Source: Serinicoccus hydrothermalis (GTDB lineage: Bacteria > Actinomycetota > Actinomycetes > Actinomycetales > Dermatophilaceae). Taken from it: a stretch of DNA of 64,000 bases. The position numbers were made by a program, and so were the translations under genes. Location of the stretch: positions 806,001 to 870,000 of the forward strand of contig NZ_CP014989.1 of assembly GCF_001685415.1 (NCBI RefSeq), in the 5' to 3' direction. Below are positions 11,992 through 20,759 of the stretch, piece by piece. The notes beneath the pieces are model-generated. The model saw nothing but the letters and a program-made list of their open reading frames with translations. It searched no databases and was not told where the DNA came from. How positions within the stretch are numbered: position 1 is the stretch's first letter; each line of letters starts with the position of its first letter.

Positions 11992-12846
11992 TCAGTGCCC
12001 TCGGTGCCCGCGACCGCGCACCGCGCCGAGGACCGCTGCGGCGACCTCGTCGGCCCGGGTCTCGAGCAGCCAGTGCCCGGCCTGCAGCTCGACGAACCGG
12101 TAGTCGCCGGACACGTGCGCCTCGGTCCGTTCCGCCGCCGCGCGGCCCAGGAAGGGGTCGCGGGCACCCCAGAGGTATGCCGTGGGCACGCCGACCGCCC
12201 CGACCCGGCGCCCGCCCCGGGCGGCCGCGGCGCGGTACCAGTTCACCGGCCCGCGCAGGCTGGCCGCGTCGGGCAGGCGGGCGGCATACCGTTTGCCGTC
12301 GGCCGCCGGCAGACCGGTGCGGGCCAGGCCGCCGCGGCGCAGCATCCGCGCCAGGGCGAGCTCGGGGAGCCGGGGCACCTGGAAGCCCGCGATGTACCAG
12401 CTGCGGCGGGCCTGGTCGCCGTGCCGCACCGCCCAGGCGAGGGCGGCCGGGTGGGAGGTGGAGAGCACCGTGAGCGTCGAGACCCGCTCCGGGTGCCACG
12501 CCGCGAGCGCCCAGGCGACCGCCCCGCCCCAGTCGTGGCCGACGACGTGCGCCCGCGCCAGGTCCTGGTCGTCCAGCCACGCGAGCACGTCCCCCACGAG
12601 GGCCTCCAGCCGGTAGGCCGAGACCTGCGTCGGCGCCGCCCCCGGGAGGTAGCCGCGCTGGTGCGGCGCGAGGGTGCGCAGCCCCTCCTGGTGCAGCAGG
12701 CCGGCGACGCCGTCCCAGGCGCTCGCGTCCTGCGGGAAGCCGTGGAGCAGCACCACCGGCTCCCCCGCGGGGTCGCCACCGAGCACCGCCTCGAACCGCA
12801 GACCGTCGTGGGTGAGGTGCGCGACCCGGCCGCCGTTGCTGTCCAT
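11992..12846 (-). CDS. Alpha/beta hydrolase, epoxide-hydrolase-like
   Basis: This 284-residue protein has the alpha/beta-hydrolase order of motifs: VVLLHGFPQ (oxyanion loop), VGHDWGG with an Asp nucleophile, WGARDPFLG with the acidic residue, and AGHWLLE with the catalytic His. An Asp nucleophile after GHD points to epoxide hydrolases or haloalkane dehalogenases rather than Ser esterases. ATG at 12846 is one of three nearby starts (also 12858 and 12855); none has a strong ribosome site. It is divergent from the DEAD-box gene. Confidence 0.82.
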   Translation of the reverse strand: MDSNGGRVAHLTHDGLRFEAVLGGDPAGEPVVLLHGFPQDASAWDGVAGLLHQEGLRTLAPHQRGYLPGAAPTQVSAYRLEALVGDVLAWLDDQDLARAHVVGHDWGGAVAWALAAWHPERVSTLTVLSTSHPAALAWAVRHGDQARRSWYIAGFQVPRLPELALARMLRRGGLARTGLPAADGKRYAARLPDAASLRGPVNWYRAAAARGGRRVGAVGVPTAYLWGARDPFLGRAAAERTEAHVSGDYRFVELQAGHWLLETRADEVAAAVLGAVRGRGHRGH

Positions 12847-12883
12847 GCCCACCATCATGGCGGGTGGACGGGCCCGTCTGCGT

Positions 12884-13008
12884 TAGACTGGACCAGCACC
12901 CCGCACCGTCTCACCTCGGGGTGCCCGATCTCGCGGCCACCGGCCGCCACGGACGCGCAGGCGACCTGCGCGCCGGGTGGGACACCGTATCCGTCCCGAA
13001 AGATCCCC
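12884..13008 (+). promoter_or_regulatory. Promoter and structured 5' leader of the DEAD-box helicase gene
   Basis: TAGACT at 12884-12889 is a likely -10. Three stem-loops follow in a row: CACCCCG (12897-12903) with CGGGGTG (12917-12923); GCGGCC (12933-12938) with GGCCGC (12942-12947), loop ACC; and CGCGCAGG (12954-12961) with CCTGCGCG (12965-12972), loop CGA. The GTG start follows 36 bases later with only a weak ribosome site. The arrangement suggests an RNA-structure-dependent leader, but this is inference. Confidence 0.5.
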
Positions 13009-14526
13009 GTGACCTCTTCCTTCGCCGACCTCGGCGTGCCCTCCTCCCTGTCCGACGTCCTGGCGGCGCGCGGCATCACCGTGCCCACCCCCATCCAGGC
13101 GGCCACGCTGCCCGACTCCCTCGCCGGACGCGACGTCCTCGGCCGGGGCCGCACCGGCTCCGGCAAGACGTATGCCTTCCTGCTCCCCGTGGTGGCGCGG
13201 CTGCTCGCCGACCCCTCCGCCGCACGCCGGCGCGGGCGCCTGCCGCGCGCGCTGATCCTCGCGCCGACGCGCGAGCTCGCCGGGCAGATCGCCTCCTCGC
13301 TGGAGCCGCTCGCCGCGCAGGCCGGCCTGACGCACGTGACGATCTTCGGCGGTGTCGGCCAGAACCCGCAGGTGCGCGCCCTGCAGGCCGGCGTCGACGT
13401 CGTCGTCGCCTGCCCGGGACGCCTCGAGGACCTCATCGGCCAGGGCCATGCCGACCTGTCCGGCATCGAGGTCACCGTCCTCGACGAGGCCGACCACATG
13501 GCCGACCTCGGCTTCCTGCCGGTGGTCAAGCGGCTGCTCGACCGCACGCCGCGACGCGGTCAGCGGATGCTCTTCTCCGCGACCCTCGACTCCGGGGTGG
13601 ACGTCATCGCCCGGCGCTACCTCCAGGACCCGGTGACGCACCACGCCGACTCCGCGCAGTCCCCGGTGGAGGCGATGGAGCACCACGTGCTGCACATCGA
13701 CGCCGGGCAGCGGCTGGCCGTCCTCACCGACCTGGGCTCGGCCCCGGGCCGCACCGTCGTCTTCACCCGCACCAAGCACGGCGCCAAGAAGCTGGCCAAG
13801 CAGCTCAACGGCGCCGGTGTGCCGACCGTCGAGCTGCACGGCAACCTGGCCCAGAACGCCCGGACGCGCAACCTCGACGCCTTCCACTCCGGGCGGGCCT
13901 CCACGCTCGTGGCCACCGACATCGCCGCCCGCGGCATCCACGTCGACGACGTCTCGCTCGTGGTGCACGCCGACCCGCCGGTCGAGCACAAGGCATACCT
14001 GCACCGCTCGGGACGCACCGCGCGCGCCGGGGCGGGCGGCACCGTCGTCACCCTCATGACCGACGAGCAGGTGCGCGACGTCCGCTCGCTGACCAAGGCG
14101 GCCGGGATCAAGCCCACCACCACCCGCGCCGACGCGGCCCACCCCATCCTCAGCGAGCTCGCGCCGGGCGAGCGGGTCCTCGTCCCCGGCGGCCTGACCG
14201 TCGAGGCTCCCGACCAGGGCGGCGGGCGCCAGGGTCAGGGCCGGGCCAAGGGCACCGCCGGTGGTGGCGGCCAGCAGCGCCGTGGCGGCGGCCAGCAGCG
14301 TCAGGGCGGCGGGTCCAAGCGTGGCGGCGGCCAGCAGCGCGGCGGCGGCAGCCAGCGTCAGGGCGGCGGCCAGCGCGGCGGCGGTCAGCAGGGCCGGAAC
14401 GGCGGCGGCCAGCGCGGCGCCGGTCAGGGCCAAGGGCGGCGTCGCCAGGGTGCGGGCCGGCAGCAGACCTCGGGCGGCTCGATCGTCGCCTTCTCGACCT
14501 CCAGCGGGGGCGGGCGGCGCCGCTGA
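13009..14526 (+). CDS. DEAD-box RNA helicase with Gly/Gln/Arg-rich C-terminal tail
   Basis: This 505-residue RhlE-type helicase keeps every core motif: a Q-motif region with TPIQ, GRTGSGKTYAF (Walker A), PTRELA, DEADHMADLGF (II), SAT (III), VFTRTKHGAKKLA, ATDIAARGIH and HRSGRTARAG (VI). After residue 400 the protein becomes low-complexity: repeated QQR, GGG and QRGGG blocks, an RNA-binding tail common in actinobacterial cold-shock helicases. GTG at 13009 opens just before the first domain residues; reading further upstream would run into the leader hairpins. It likely remodels structured RNA or ribosome-assembly intermediates. Confidence 0.92.
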   Translation: MTSSFADLGVPSSLSDVLAARGITVPTPIQAATLPDSLAGRDVLGRGRTGSGKTYAFLLPVVARLLADPSAARRRGRLPRALILAPTRELAGQIASSLEPLAAQAGLTHVTIFGGVGQNPQVRALQAGVDVVVACPGRLEDLIGQGHADLSGIEVTVLDEADHMADLGFLPVVKRLLDRTPRRGQRMLFSATLDSGVDVIARRYLQDPVTHHADSAQSPVEAMEHHVLHIDAGQRLAVLTDLGSAPGRTVVFTRTKHGAKKLAKQLNGAGVPTVELHGNLAQNARTRNLDAFHSGRASTLVATDIAARGIHVDDVSLVVHADPPVEHKAYLHRSGRTARAGAGGTVVTLMTDEQVRDVRSLTKAAGIKPTTTRADAAHPILSELAPGERVLVPGGLTVEAPDQGGGRQGQGRAKGTAGGGGQQRRGGGQQRQGGGSKRGGGQQRGGGSQRQGGGQRGGGQQGRNGGGQRGAGQGQGRRRQGAGRQQTSGGSIVAFSTSSGGGRRR

Positions 14527-14556
14527 CGACACCTGCGGGCGGGTGCTGCGCTCGCG

Positions 14557-14562
14557 TACTGT
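14557..14562 (+). promoter_or_regulatory. Candidate -10 (TACTGT) for the TIGR03086 gene, leaderless
   Basis: TACTGT is followed by seven bases and then ATG at 14570, with no ribosome site. The downstream gene therefore probably has its own leaderless transcript, separate from the helicase that ends 43 bases before it. Confidence 0.45.
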
Positions 14563-14569
14563 CTCCGCC

Positions 14570-15157
14570 ATGGCGACAGCCCCCATCACCGTCGGTCCCG
14601 CACCCGCGATCGACACCGCGTTCGTCACGGCGTGCGACCTGTTCGAGCGGACCCTCGCCGCGGCGCCGCGGTCGCGCTGGGCAGATCCCACCCCGTGCGC
14701 CGCGTGGACCGTGCGTGACCTCGTGGGCCACGTGGTCCAGACGCTGGTCAAGATCCCGGCGCTCGTACGCGACGAGCCCTTCACGCGTGAGGACGAGCCG
14801 GTCACCGGTGACCTGGTGTCGGCGCTCGCGGCGGTCGCCGGACCGGCGCGCGAGGCGATGAGCGAGGTCGACCCCACCCGCACGGCGGACACCCCCTGGG
14901 GCAGGGGCACGCTCGCGCAGGCGCTGGCCTTCCCCGTCTCGGACCTGGCCGTGCACTCCTGGGACCTCGCGCACGCGACCGGTCAACGGCTGCAGCTCCC
15001 GGGGGAGCTCCTGGCACACGTGGTCGCCATGTGCGACGGGGTGCCCGAGGAGGTGCTGCGCGGAGCAGCCGGTTTCGCCGCCCCGGTGCCGGTGCCCGCA
15101 GACGCCGACGACACCACGACCCTCATCGCCTGGCTGGGCCGCGACCCGGGCAGCTGA
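14570..15157 (+). CDS. TIGR03086 family protein (MDMPI N-terminal type)
   Basis: The 195-residue protein has the TIGR03086 signature: RSRWADPTPCAAWTVRDLVGH in the first quarter, with His residues in VGHVVQ and HSWDLAHATG that build the putative metal site. These proteins resemble mycothiol-dependent maleylpyruvate isomerase but have no assigned reaction. It stands alone and ends 67 bases from the convergent betT, with a shared terminator between them. Confidence 0.78.
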   Translation: MATAPITVGPAPAIDTAFVTACDLFERTLAAAPRSRWADPTPCAAWTVRDLVGHVVQTLVKIPALVRDEPFTREDEPVTGDLVSALAAVAGPAREAMSEVDPTRTADTPWGRGTLAQALAFPVSDLAVHSWDLAHATGQRLQLPGELLAHVVAMCDGVPEEVLRGAAGFAAPVPVPADADDTTTLIAWLGRDPGS

Positions 15158-15180
15158 GGGCGACACCCGGCGACGACCTC

Positions 15181-15214
15181 GGGCGGACGGCGCCGCTGAC
15201 GGCGCCGCCCGCCC
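15181..15214. terminator. Bidirectional hairpin terminator between TIGR03086 gene and betT
   Basis: The arms at 15181-15194 and 15201-15214 pair over 14 positions with one A-C mismatch and a 6-base loop (GCTGAC). It lies between two convergent stops (15157 and 15225), as expected for a bidirectional terminator. No U tract follows on either strand, which is usual in high-GC actinomycetes. Confidence 0.7.
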
Positions 15215-15224
15215 GCTGCCGCCG

Positions 15225-17261
15225 CTACTGCTGGCGCTCCTCGGCGACCATCACCGAGCTCGCCGCCCAGCGCTCGTAGTGGTCGAGCACGTCGTGGCAG
15301 ACGTCCTCGGCGTCGTAGCCCATGAGGTCGTAGCCGCCGACGATCGGCTGCGCCACCTGCAGGCGGGTGGTGCGGTCGTGGGCGTCCAGCGAGCGCGTCC
15401 CGAAGGCCGGCGCCGGGGAGCGGCGGATCTGCACGGGGTAGCTGAACCCGACCTGGTCGCCCGAGCCGGGCACCTGCAGGGTCGCGGTCTGGACCACGCG
15501 GGCGTCCGGGGCGACGTCGCTGAGGACCACCTCGGCCTCGACGCCCTGCTCGGCCAGCGCCTCGCGCACCGACTCCAGCGCGGGCACGACGACGGTGCTC
15601 ATCCGCTCCTGGGCCTGCTGCACCGAGACCGTGCCGAAGGTCCGGGCGAGGCGCAGCCGCCACGGGACCCCGGACTCCTCGCGTCCGATGAGCGAGGTGG
15701 TCAGCGAGCTCTGCAACGCGCCCTCGCGGGTGCGCTCGGACTCCAGCGCGCGGTGCAGCCCGATCATCACGGCGACGATGACGAAGGCGAAGGGCAGGCC
15801 CATGATGATCGTCGCGCTCTGCAGCGCGGGTATGCCGCCGACGAGCAGCATCGCGATGGTCAGCACACCGGTGGCGACCGACCACAGGATCCGCAGCCAC
15901 GGCCGGGCGTCGTCCTCCCCGCTGGGCAGCTCGGAGGAGAGGTTGGCCATGACCAGCGCCCCGGAGTCGGCGGAGGTGACGTAGAAGAGCAGCCCGACGA
16001 AGGTCGCCAGCGCCACCACCGCGAGCCCGAGCGGGTACTCCTGCAGCAGGGTGAAGAACCCCAGCTCCGGGGTGTTGACCGCGGCCTCGCCGAAGGCCGC
16101 GTCGCCGCTGCGGATCTGCTCCACCGCGCTGTTGCCGAAGATGGACACCCACATGACGATGTAGCTGAACGGGATCGTCATGGTCCCGAGCACGAACTGC
16201 CCGATGGTCCGGCCCTTGGAGATCCGGGCCAGGAACATCCCGACGAACGACGCCCAGGCGATCCACCAGGCCCAGAAGAAGAGGGTCCACGCACTCATCC
16301 AGTCGGCCGGGTGGTCGAAGGCCATCGTGTCCATGGTCATCCCGGGGAACATCGAGACGAAGTCGCCGACGTTCATCATCATCCCGCGGAGCAGGAAGGC
16401 CGTCTCGCCGGTGACGAGCACCCAGCCGGCCAGGCCGATCGCCAGCAGCACGTTGAGCTGGCTGAGCAGCCGGATGCCCTTGTCGACGCCCGTCGTGGCC
16501 GAGATCGTGGCCACGAGGATGGCGAGGACGACCAGCCCGATCTGCGCGGGTATGCCCTGGTCGACGCCGAAGAGCACGTCGAGGCCCACGTTGAGCATGA
16601 CCACGCCGATCCCGAGCGAGGTCGCGACACCGAAGATCGTGCCGATGACCGTGGCGATGTCGACCGCGTCGCCGATCGGGCCCTTCACCCGCTTGCCGAT
16701 GAGCGGGTAGAGGGTGGAGCGGACGGCGAGCGGCAGGCCCAGGCGGTGCGCGTAGTAGCCCAGGGCGATGCCCATGAGGGCATACATGCCCCAGCCGGTG
16801 ATGCCGTAGTGGAACAGCGTCCAGACCGTCGCCTCGCGGGCCGCCTCCAGGGTGCCGCCCTCCCCCTGCGGGGGGTAGAGGTACTGCGAGGCGGGCTCGG
16901 CGACGGCGTAGAACATCACGTCGGTGCCGATGCCCGCGGCGAAGAGCATCGAGGCCCAGGCGAAGGTCGAGAACTCCGGCCGGTCGTCCTCCTGGCCCAG
17001 CCGCACCCGGGAGTGCCGGACGCCGAGGTAGAGGACGAAGATGAGGATCACGGTGGCCAGGGCGATGTAGAACCAGCCGAACCACTGCGAGGTCCAGCCG
17101 ACCACGACGCCCAGCACCGTGGAGGACTGCTCGGGGGCGATGAGCGCCCAGAGCGCCACCGCCACGACGACCGCACCGGCGACCGCGAGCACGGTCCACT
17201 TGGTGCGCGGCTGCGCCGGCGGCGCGAGCGCCTCCGGTGCGGTGTCAGACATCGTGCTCAT
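15225..17261 (-). CDS. betT: BCCT-family choline/glycine betaine transporter
   Basis: This 678-residue protein has about twelve membrane helices and a long C-terminal cytoplasmic domain of some 150 residues, as in osmotically regulated BetT/BetP carriers. The helix-8 region [20 protein letters not shown] is the hallmark aromatic box that binds trimethylammonium. It imports choline or betaine with H+ or Na+. The ATG at 17261 overlaps the betA stop (ATGA) and has AAGGAG five bases upstream, so it is the third gene of a betB-betA-betT operon. The sequence does not decide choline versus betaine; linkage to choline oxidation favours choline. Confidence 0.92.
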   Translation of the reverse strand: MSTMSDTAPEALAPPAQPRTKWTVLAVAGAVVVAVALWALIAPEQSSTVLGVVVGWTSQWFGWFYIALATVILIFVLYLGVRHSRVRLGQEDDRPEFSTFAWASMLFAAGIGTDVMFYAVAEPASQYLYPPQGEGGTLEAAREATVWTLFHYGITGWGMYALMGIALGYYAHRLGLPLAVRSTLYPLIGKRVKGPIGDAVDIATVIGTIFGVATSLGIGVVMLNVGLDVLFGVDQGIPAQIGLVVLAILVATISATTGVDKGIRLLSQLNVLLAIGLAGWVLVTGETAFLLRGMMMNVGDFVSMFPGMTMDTMAFDHPADWMSAWTLFFWAWWIAWASFVGMFLARISKGRTIGQFVLGTMTIPFSYIVMWVSIFGNSAVEQIRSGDAAFGEAAVNTPELGFFTLLQEYPLGLAVVALATFVGLLFYVTSADSGALVMANLSSELPSGEDDARPWLRILWSVATGVLTIAMLLVGGIPALQSATIIMGLPFAFVIVAVMIGLHRALESERTREGALQSSLTTSLIGREESGVPWRLRLARTFGTVSVQQAQERMSTVVVPALESVREALAEQGVEAEVVLSDVAPDARVVQTATLQVPGSGDQVGFSYPVQIRRSPAPAFGTRSLDAHDRTTRLQVAQPIVGGYDLMGYDAEDVCHDVLDHYERWAASSVMVAEERQQ

Positions 17262-19012
17262 GAGGTCTCCTTCTCGTGCGGGGCCATGGCGCGCGCCGCG
17301 CTCGGCACCTCCGCACGGGTGTCCCACGCCTCGTTGCGGGGATCGCCCGGCGGGTACAGGGGCATACCCTCGCCGGCGCGGAAGACCGGCGGGTGCTCCG
17401 GTGCCAGCGGGGTGTTGCCGGCGATGAGGTCGGCCGCCTTCTCGGCGACCATCATCACGGGGGCGTAGATGTTGCCGTTGGTGATCGTGGGGAAGACCGA
17501 GGCGTCCACGACGCGCAGACCCTCGGTCCCGTGCACCCGCATCGACCCGGGGTCGACGACCGCCATGTCGTCCACACCCATCTTCGCCGAGCAGGACGGG
17601 TGCAGCGCCGTCTCCGCGTCCTGCGCGACCCAGTCGATGATCTCCTGGTCGCTGTCGACAGACGGCCCGGGCGAGATCTCGCCGCCGTCGAAGGCGGCGA
17701 AGGCGGGCTGGGACAGGATGTGCCGGGCGGCCCGGATCACCTCGACCCACTCGCGCCGGTCGTTCTCGGTGGACAGGTAGTTGAAGAGGATCGAAGGGTG
17801 GTGGAAGGGGTCGGCGTCGGTGATCCGCACCCGTCCGCGCACGTCGGAGTTCATCGGCCCGATGTGCACCTGGAAGCCGTGCTTGCCCTCGGGCGCCGTC
17901 CCGTCGTAGCGGACCGCGATCGGCAGGAAGTGGAACATGAGATTGGGGTAGGCCACCTCGTCGTTGGTGCGGATGAAGCCGCCGGCCTCGAAGTGGTTGC
18001 TCGCACCCACGCCGCTGTCGAAGAAGAGCCACTGCGCCCCGATCCACGGGGCCTTCCACTTCTTGAGCCAGGGCGCGATGGACACCGGCTGCAGGCTGGT
18101 GTGCTGCAGGTAGACCTCGAGGTGGTCCTGCAGGTTCTCCCCGACGCCGGGCAGCTCGACCCGCGGCTCGACACCGGCCGCGCGCAGCACCTCGGGGTCG
18201 CCGACCCCGGAGAGCTGCAGCAGCTGCGGGGAGTTGAAGGCACCGCCGCAGAGGATCACCTCACCGGCCTCGACCGACTGGTGCCGGCGTCCCGGGCGCA
18301 CGACGTCGACGCCGGTGACCCGGTTGCCCGACCACCGCAGCCCGGTGGCCATGGCGAGGGTGGCGACGTCGAGGTTCTTGCGGTCCCGGACCGGTCGCAG
18401 GTATGCCCGGGACGCGGACAGGCGGCTGCCCCGGTAGACGTTGCGGTCGAAGGGCGCGAAGCCCTCCTGGCGGTAGCCGTTGACGTCGTCGGTCCGGGAG
18501 TAGCCCGCCTGGCCGGTGGCCTCGAAGAACGCCTGGAAGAGCGGGCTGGAGGCCGGGCCGCGCTCCATCTTCAGCGGGCCGGAGCCGCCGCGCCAGGCGT
18601 CCGCACCGGCGACACAGGTCTCCATCCGCTTGAAGTAGGGCAGGCAGTGGGCGTAGTCCCAGTCCTGCATCCCCTCGAAGCTCGCCCACTTGTCGTAGTC
18701 GCCGGCGTTGCCGCGCTGGAAGATCATGCCGTTGATCGAGGAGGACCCGCCGAGGACCTTGCCGCGGGCGTGCGGCACCTTGCGCCCGCCCATGTGCGGC
18801 TCGGGGTCGGTCTCGTAGGCCCAGTCGTAGAGCGGGTTGCCGGAGGGGAACATCAGCGCGGCCGGCATGTGGATGAGCGGGTCCACGAGGAAGTCGGCGC
18901 GGCCGGCCTCGAGGACGAGCACGGTGGTGCTCTCGTCGGCCGACAGCCGGTTGGCCAGGGCCGACCCGGCCGAGCCGCCTCCGACGATCACGTAGTCGTA
19001 GCGCGCCCTCAT
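17258..19012 (-). CDS. betA: Choline dehydrogenase (GMC oxidoreductase)
   Basis: The 584-residue flavoprotein opens with the FAD-binding motif [17 protein letters not shown]. It then has [15 protein letters not shown] (GMC signature 1), [15 protein letters not shown] (signature 2), and near the C-terminus HPSCSAKMG and [19 protein letters not shown] with the catalytic His/Asn region. It oxidises choline to betaine aldehyde at the membrane. The start overlaps the end of betB by four bases (ATGA) behind GAGGAG. About 40 residues after the final signature extend past the usual end. Other GMC alcohol oxidases look similar, but betB and betT on either side make choline the natural substrate. Confidence 0.92.
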   Translation of the reverse strand: MRARYDYVIVGGGSAGSALANRLSADESTTVLVLEAGRADFLVDPLIHMPAALMFPSGNPLYDWAYETDPEPHMGGRKVPHARGKVLGGSSSINGMIFQRGNAGDYDKWASFEGMQDWDYAHCLPYFKRMETCVAGADAWRGGSGPLKMERGPASSPLFQAFFEATGQAGYSRTDDVNGYRQEGFAPFDRNVYRGSRLSASRAYLRPVRDRKNLDVATLAMATGLRWSGNRVTGVDVVRPGRRHQSVEAGEVILCGGAFNSPQLLQLSGVGDPEVLRAAGVEPRVELPGVGENLQDHLEVYLQHTSLQPVSIAPWLKKWKAPWIGAQWLFFDSGVGASNHFEAGGFIRTNDEVAYPNLMFHFLPIAVRYDGTAPEGKHGFQVHIGPMNSDVRGRVRITDADPFHHPSILFNYLSTENDRREWVEVIRAARHILSQPAFAAFDGGEISPGPSVDSDQEIIDWVAQDAETALHPSCSAKMGVDDMAVVDPGSMRVHGTEGLRVVDASVFPTITNGNIYAPVMMVAEKAADLIAGNTPLAPEHPPVFRAGEGMPLYPPGDPRNEAWDTRAEVPSAARAMAPHEKETS

Positions 19013-20529
19013 GCCTGCTCCTCGGTGTCGGTGCTCTCCTGCTCGTGCCGGTCGAACCAGTCGGCCACGGCCGGTCGGGTGTTGTGCCAGATGTGCTTGG
19101 TCTCGAGGTACTCGTGCAGCCCGGCCACGCCGAGCTCGCGCCCGATGCCCGACTGCTTCATCCCGCCCCACTCGGCCTGCGGCACGTAGGGGTGGTAGTC
19201 ATTGATCCAGATCGTGCCGTGCCGCAGCCGGCCGGCGACCCGCTCGGCCCGGCCGGCGTCCTGCGTCCACACCGCGCCGGCGAGGCCGTAGATGGTGTCG
19301 TTGGCGAGCGCGACGGCGGCGTCCTCGGCCGCGTCCCGGTCGGTCCCCGAGAAGGTCTCCACCGTGAGCACCGGCCCGAAGGACTCCTCCTGGACGCAGG
19401 ACATGTCGCTGGTGCAGCCGTCGAGGATCGTCGGCGGGTAGAAGCAGCCGTCCTCCAGCGCACCGCCGGGGATCTCGCCGCCGCAGCGCACCACGGCGCC
19501 CTCGGCGCGCGCCGCCTCGACGTAGGCGGCGACCTTGTCGCGGTGCGCGTCGCTGATGAGCGGCCCGGTCTCGGCGTCCTCGTCGAAGGGTCCTCCCATC
19601 CGGATCCGCTCGGCCCGCCGCACCAGCTCGTCGACGACCTCGTCGTGGACGCTCTCCTCGACGATGAGCCGGGCACCCGCGGAGCAGACCTGGCCGGAGT
19701 CGAGGAAGATCGCGGTGAGCGCGTTGTCGATGGCGGCGGGGAGGTCGGCGTCGGCGAAGACCACGTTGGGGTTCTTGCCGCCGAGCTCGAGGGCGACCCG
19801 CTTCACCGTGGGCGCCGCGGCCGCCATGATCGTGCGGCCGGTCACGACACCCCCGGTGAAGGACACCAGGTCGACGTCGGGGTGCTCGGTCAGGGTCGGG
19901 CCGACGTCGGCGCCGGTGCCCGTGAGGAGGTTGCCGACCCCGGCGGGCAGGCCCGCGCGCTCCAGCGCGCCGAGCAGCCAGATCGACGTCTGCGGGGTGA
20001 GCTCGCTGGGCTTGAGCACGAAGGTGTTGCCGGCCGCGACCGCGGGTGCCACCTTCCACGAGGTCTGCAGCAGCGGGAAGTTCCACGGCGTGATGAGCGA
20101 GCACACGCCGACCGGCTCGTGGACCACCCGGGAGGAGACGCCGGGCATACCCGTGTCCACCACCCGGCCGGCCTCGGACTGCACGAGGTCAGCGAAGTGC
20201 CGGAACACGCCGATGATGTCCTGCATGTCGATCCTGCTCTCCGCCAGCCGCTTGCCGGTGTCGAGCGACTCCAGCCGCGCCACGTCCTCCAGCTCGGCCT
20301 CGAGCAGGTCGGCGACCCCGCGCACGACCGCGGCCCGCTCCGGGGTCGGGGTCTGCGGCCAGCCGCCGGTGTCGTAGGCGGCACGGGCCGCCGCGATCGC
20401 GGCCTCGGCGTCCGAGGCGTCCGCCTCGTCGACCGTCGCGACCACCTGCCGGTCGGCCGGGCAGATGATCTCCCGGGTCCGGCCCGAGGCGGTGCTCCGC
20501 CACCGTCCGTCGATGTAGAGCGTGGGCAT
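19009..20529 (-). CDS. betB: Betaine-aldehyde dehydrogenase
   Basis: The 506-residue NAD-dependent aldehyde dehydrogenase has [18 protein letters not shown] (nucleotide binding), [11 protein letters not shown] with the general-base Glu, and [11 protein letters not shown] with the catalytic Cys. [14 protein letters not shown] near the C-terminus is typical of betaine-aldehyde dehydrogenases. It converts betaine aldehyde to glycine betaine. ATG at 20529 has AAGGAG five bases upstream. It is the first gene of the operon with betA and betT. Confidence 0.93.
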   Translation of the reverse strand: MPTLYIDGRWRSTASGRTREIICPADRQVVATVDEADASDAEAAIAAARAAYDTGGWPQTPTPERAAVVRGVADLLEAELEDVARLESLDTGKRLAESRIDMQDIIGVFRHFADLVQSEAGRVVDTGMPGVSSRVVHEPVGVCSLITPWNFPLLQTSWKVAPAVAAGNTFVLKPSELTPQTSIWLLGALERAGLPAGVGNLLTGTGADVGPTLTEHPDVDLVSFTGGVVTGRTIMAAAAPTVKRVALELGGKNPNVVFADADLPAAIDNALTAIFLDSGQVCSAGARLIVEESVHDEVVDELVRRAERIRMGGPFDEDAETGPLISDAHRDKVAAYVEAARAEGAVVRCGGEIPGGALEDGCFYPPTILDGCTSDMSCVQEESFGPVLTVETFSGTDRDAAEDAAVALANDTIYGLAGAVWTQDAGRAERVAGRLRHGTIWINDYHPYVPQAEWGGMKQSGIGRELGVAGLHEYLETKHIWHNTRPAVADWFDRHEQESTDTEEQA

Positions 20530-20560
20530 CGCCTCTCCTTACGTCGTGGACCGTCGGCCT

Positions 20561-20630
20561 ACCTTAGAGCCGGTGGCGCGCCTCGTGGCACGGGTATGCG
20601 GTGAGGATCCGTGCGGCTGCACCGATCCTC
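20561..20630 (-). promoter_or_regulatory. betB promoter region with a 28-base inverted repeat
   Basis: On the minus strand TAAGGT at 20566-20561 is a -10 candidate about 32 bases before the betB ATG. Upstream lies a dyad at 20603-20630: GAGGATC, GTGC, a GGCT centre, GCAC, GATCCTC, perfect except for one opposed C-C pair. It would centre about 60 bases before the predicted transcription start, where an activator or a distal repressor site would be expected. Bet operons are often regulated by BetI-type TetR proteins, but no betI gene is in the window. Confidence 0.45.
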
Positions 20631-20690
20631 CTCGGGTGGGGGGCAGGTATGCGGGTGGTCACGCCGGGAGCCGGCCGCACTCATACCCGG

Positions 20691-20734
20691 AAGGTGTTCC
20701 TCTGCGGGGATGCATCACCGCAGAGGAACACCTT
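20691..20734 (-). terminator. 44-base near-perfect inverted repeat downstream of icmF
   Basis: Arms 20691-20707 and 20718-20734 pair perfectly over 17 bases, and the centre holds the palindrome GATGCATC; the whole element is a 22+22 dyad with one mismatch. It lies 26 bases after the icmF stop and before betB, both on the minus strand, so a terminator is the simplest reading. There is no U tract. Its symmetry would also suit an operator. Confidence 0.6.
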
Positions 20735-20759
20735 CTGCGCAGGAGTCGCGAGGGGTGAC

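Noticed and set aside
20691-20734. The 44-base dyad as a transposon end or attachment site
   Set aside because: There is no transposase, integrase or target duplication nearby, and position after icmF fits a terminator.
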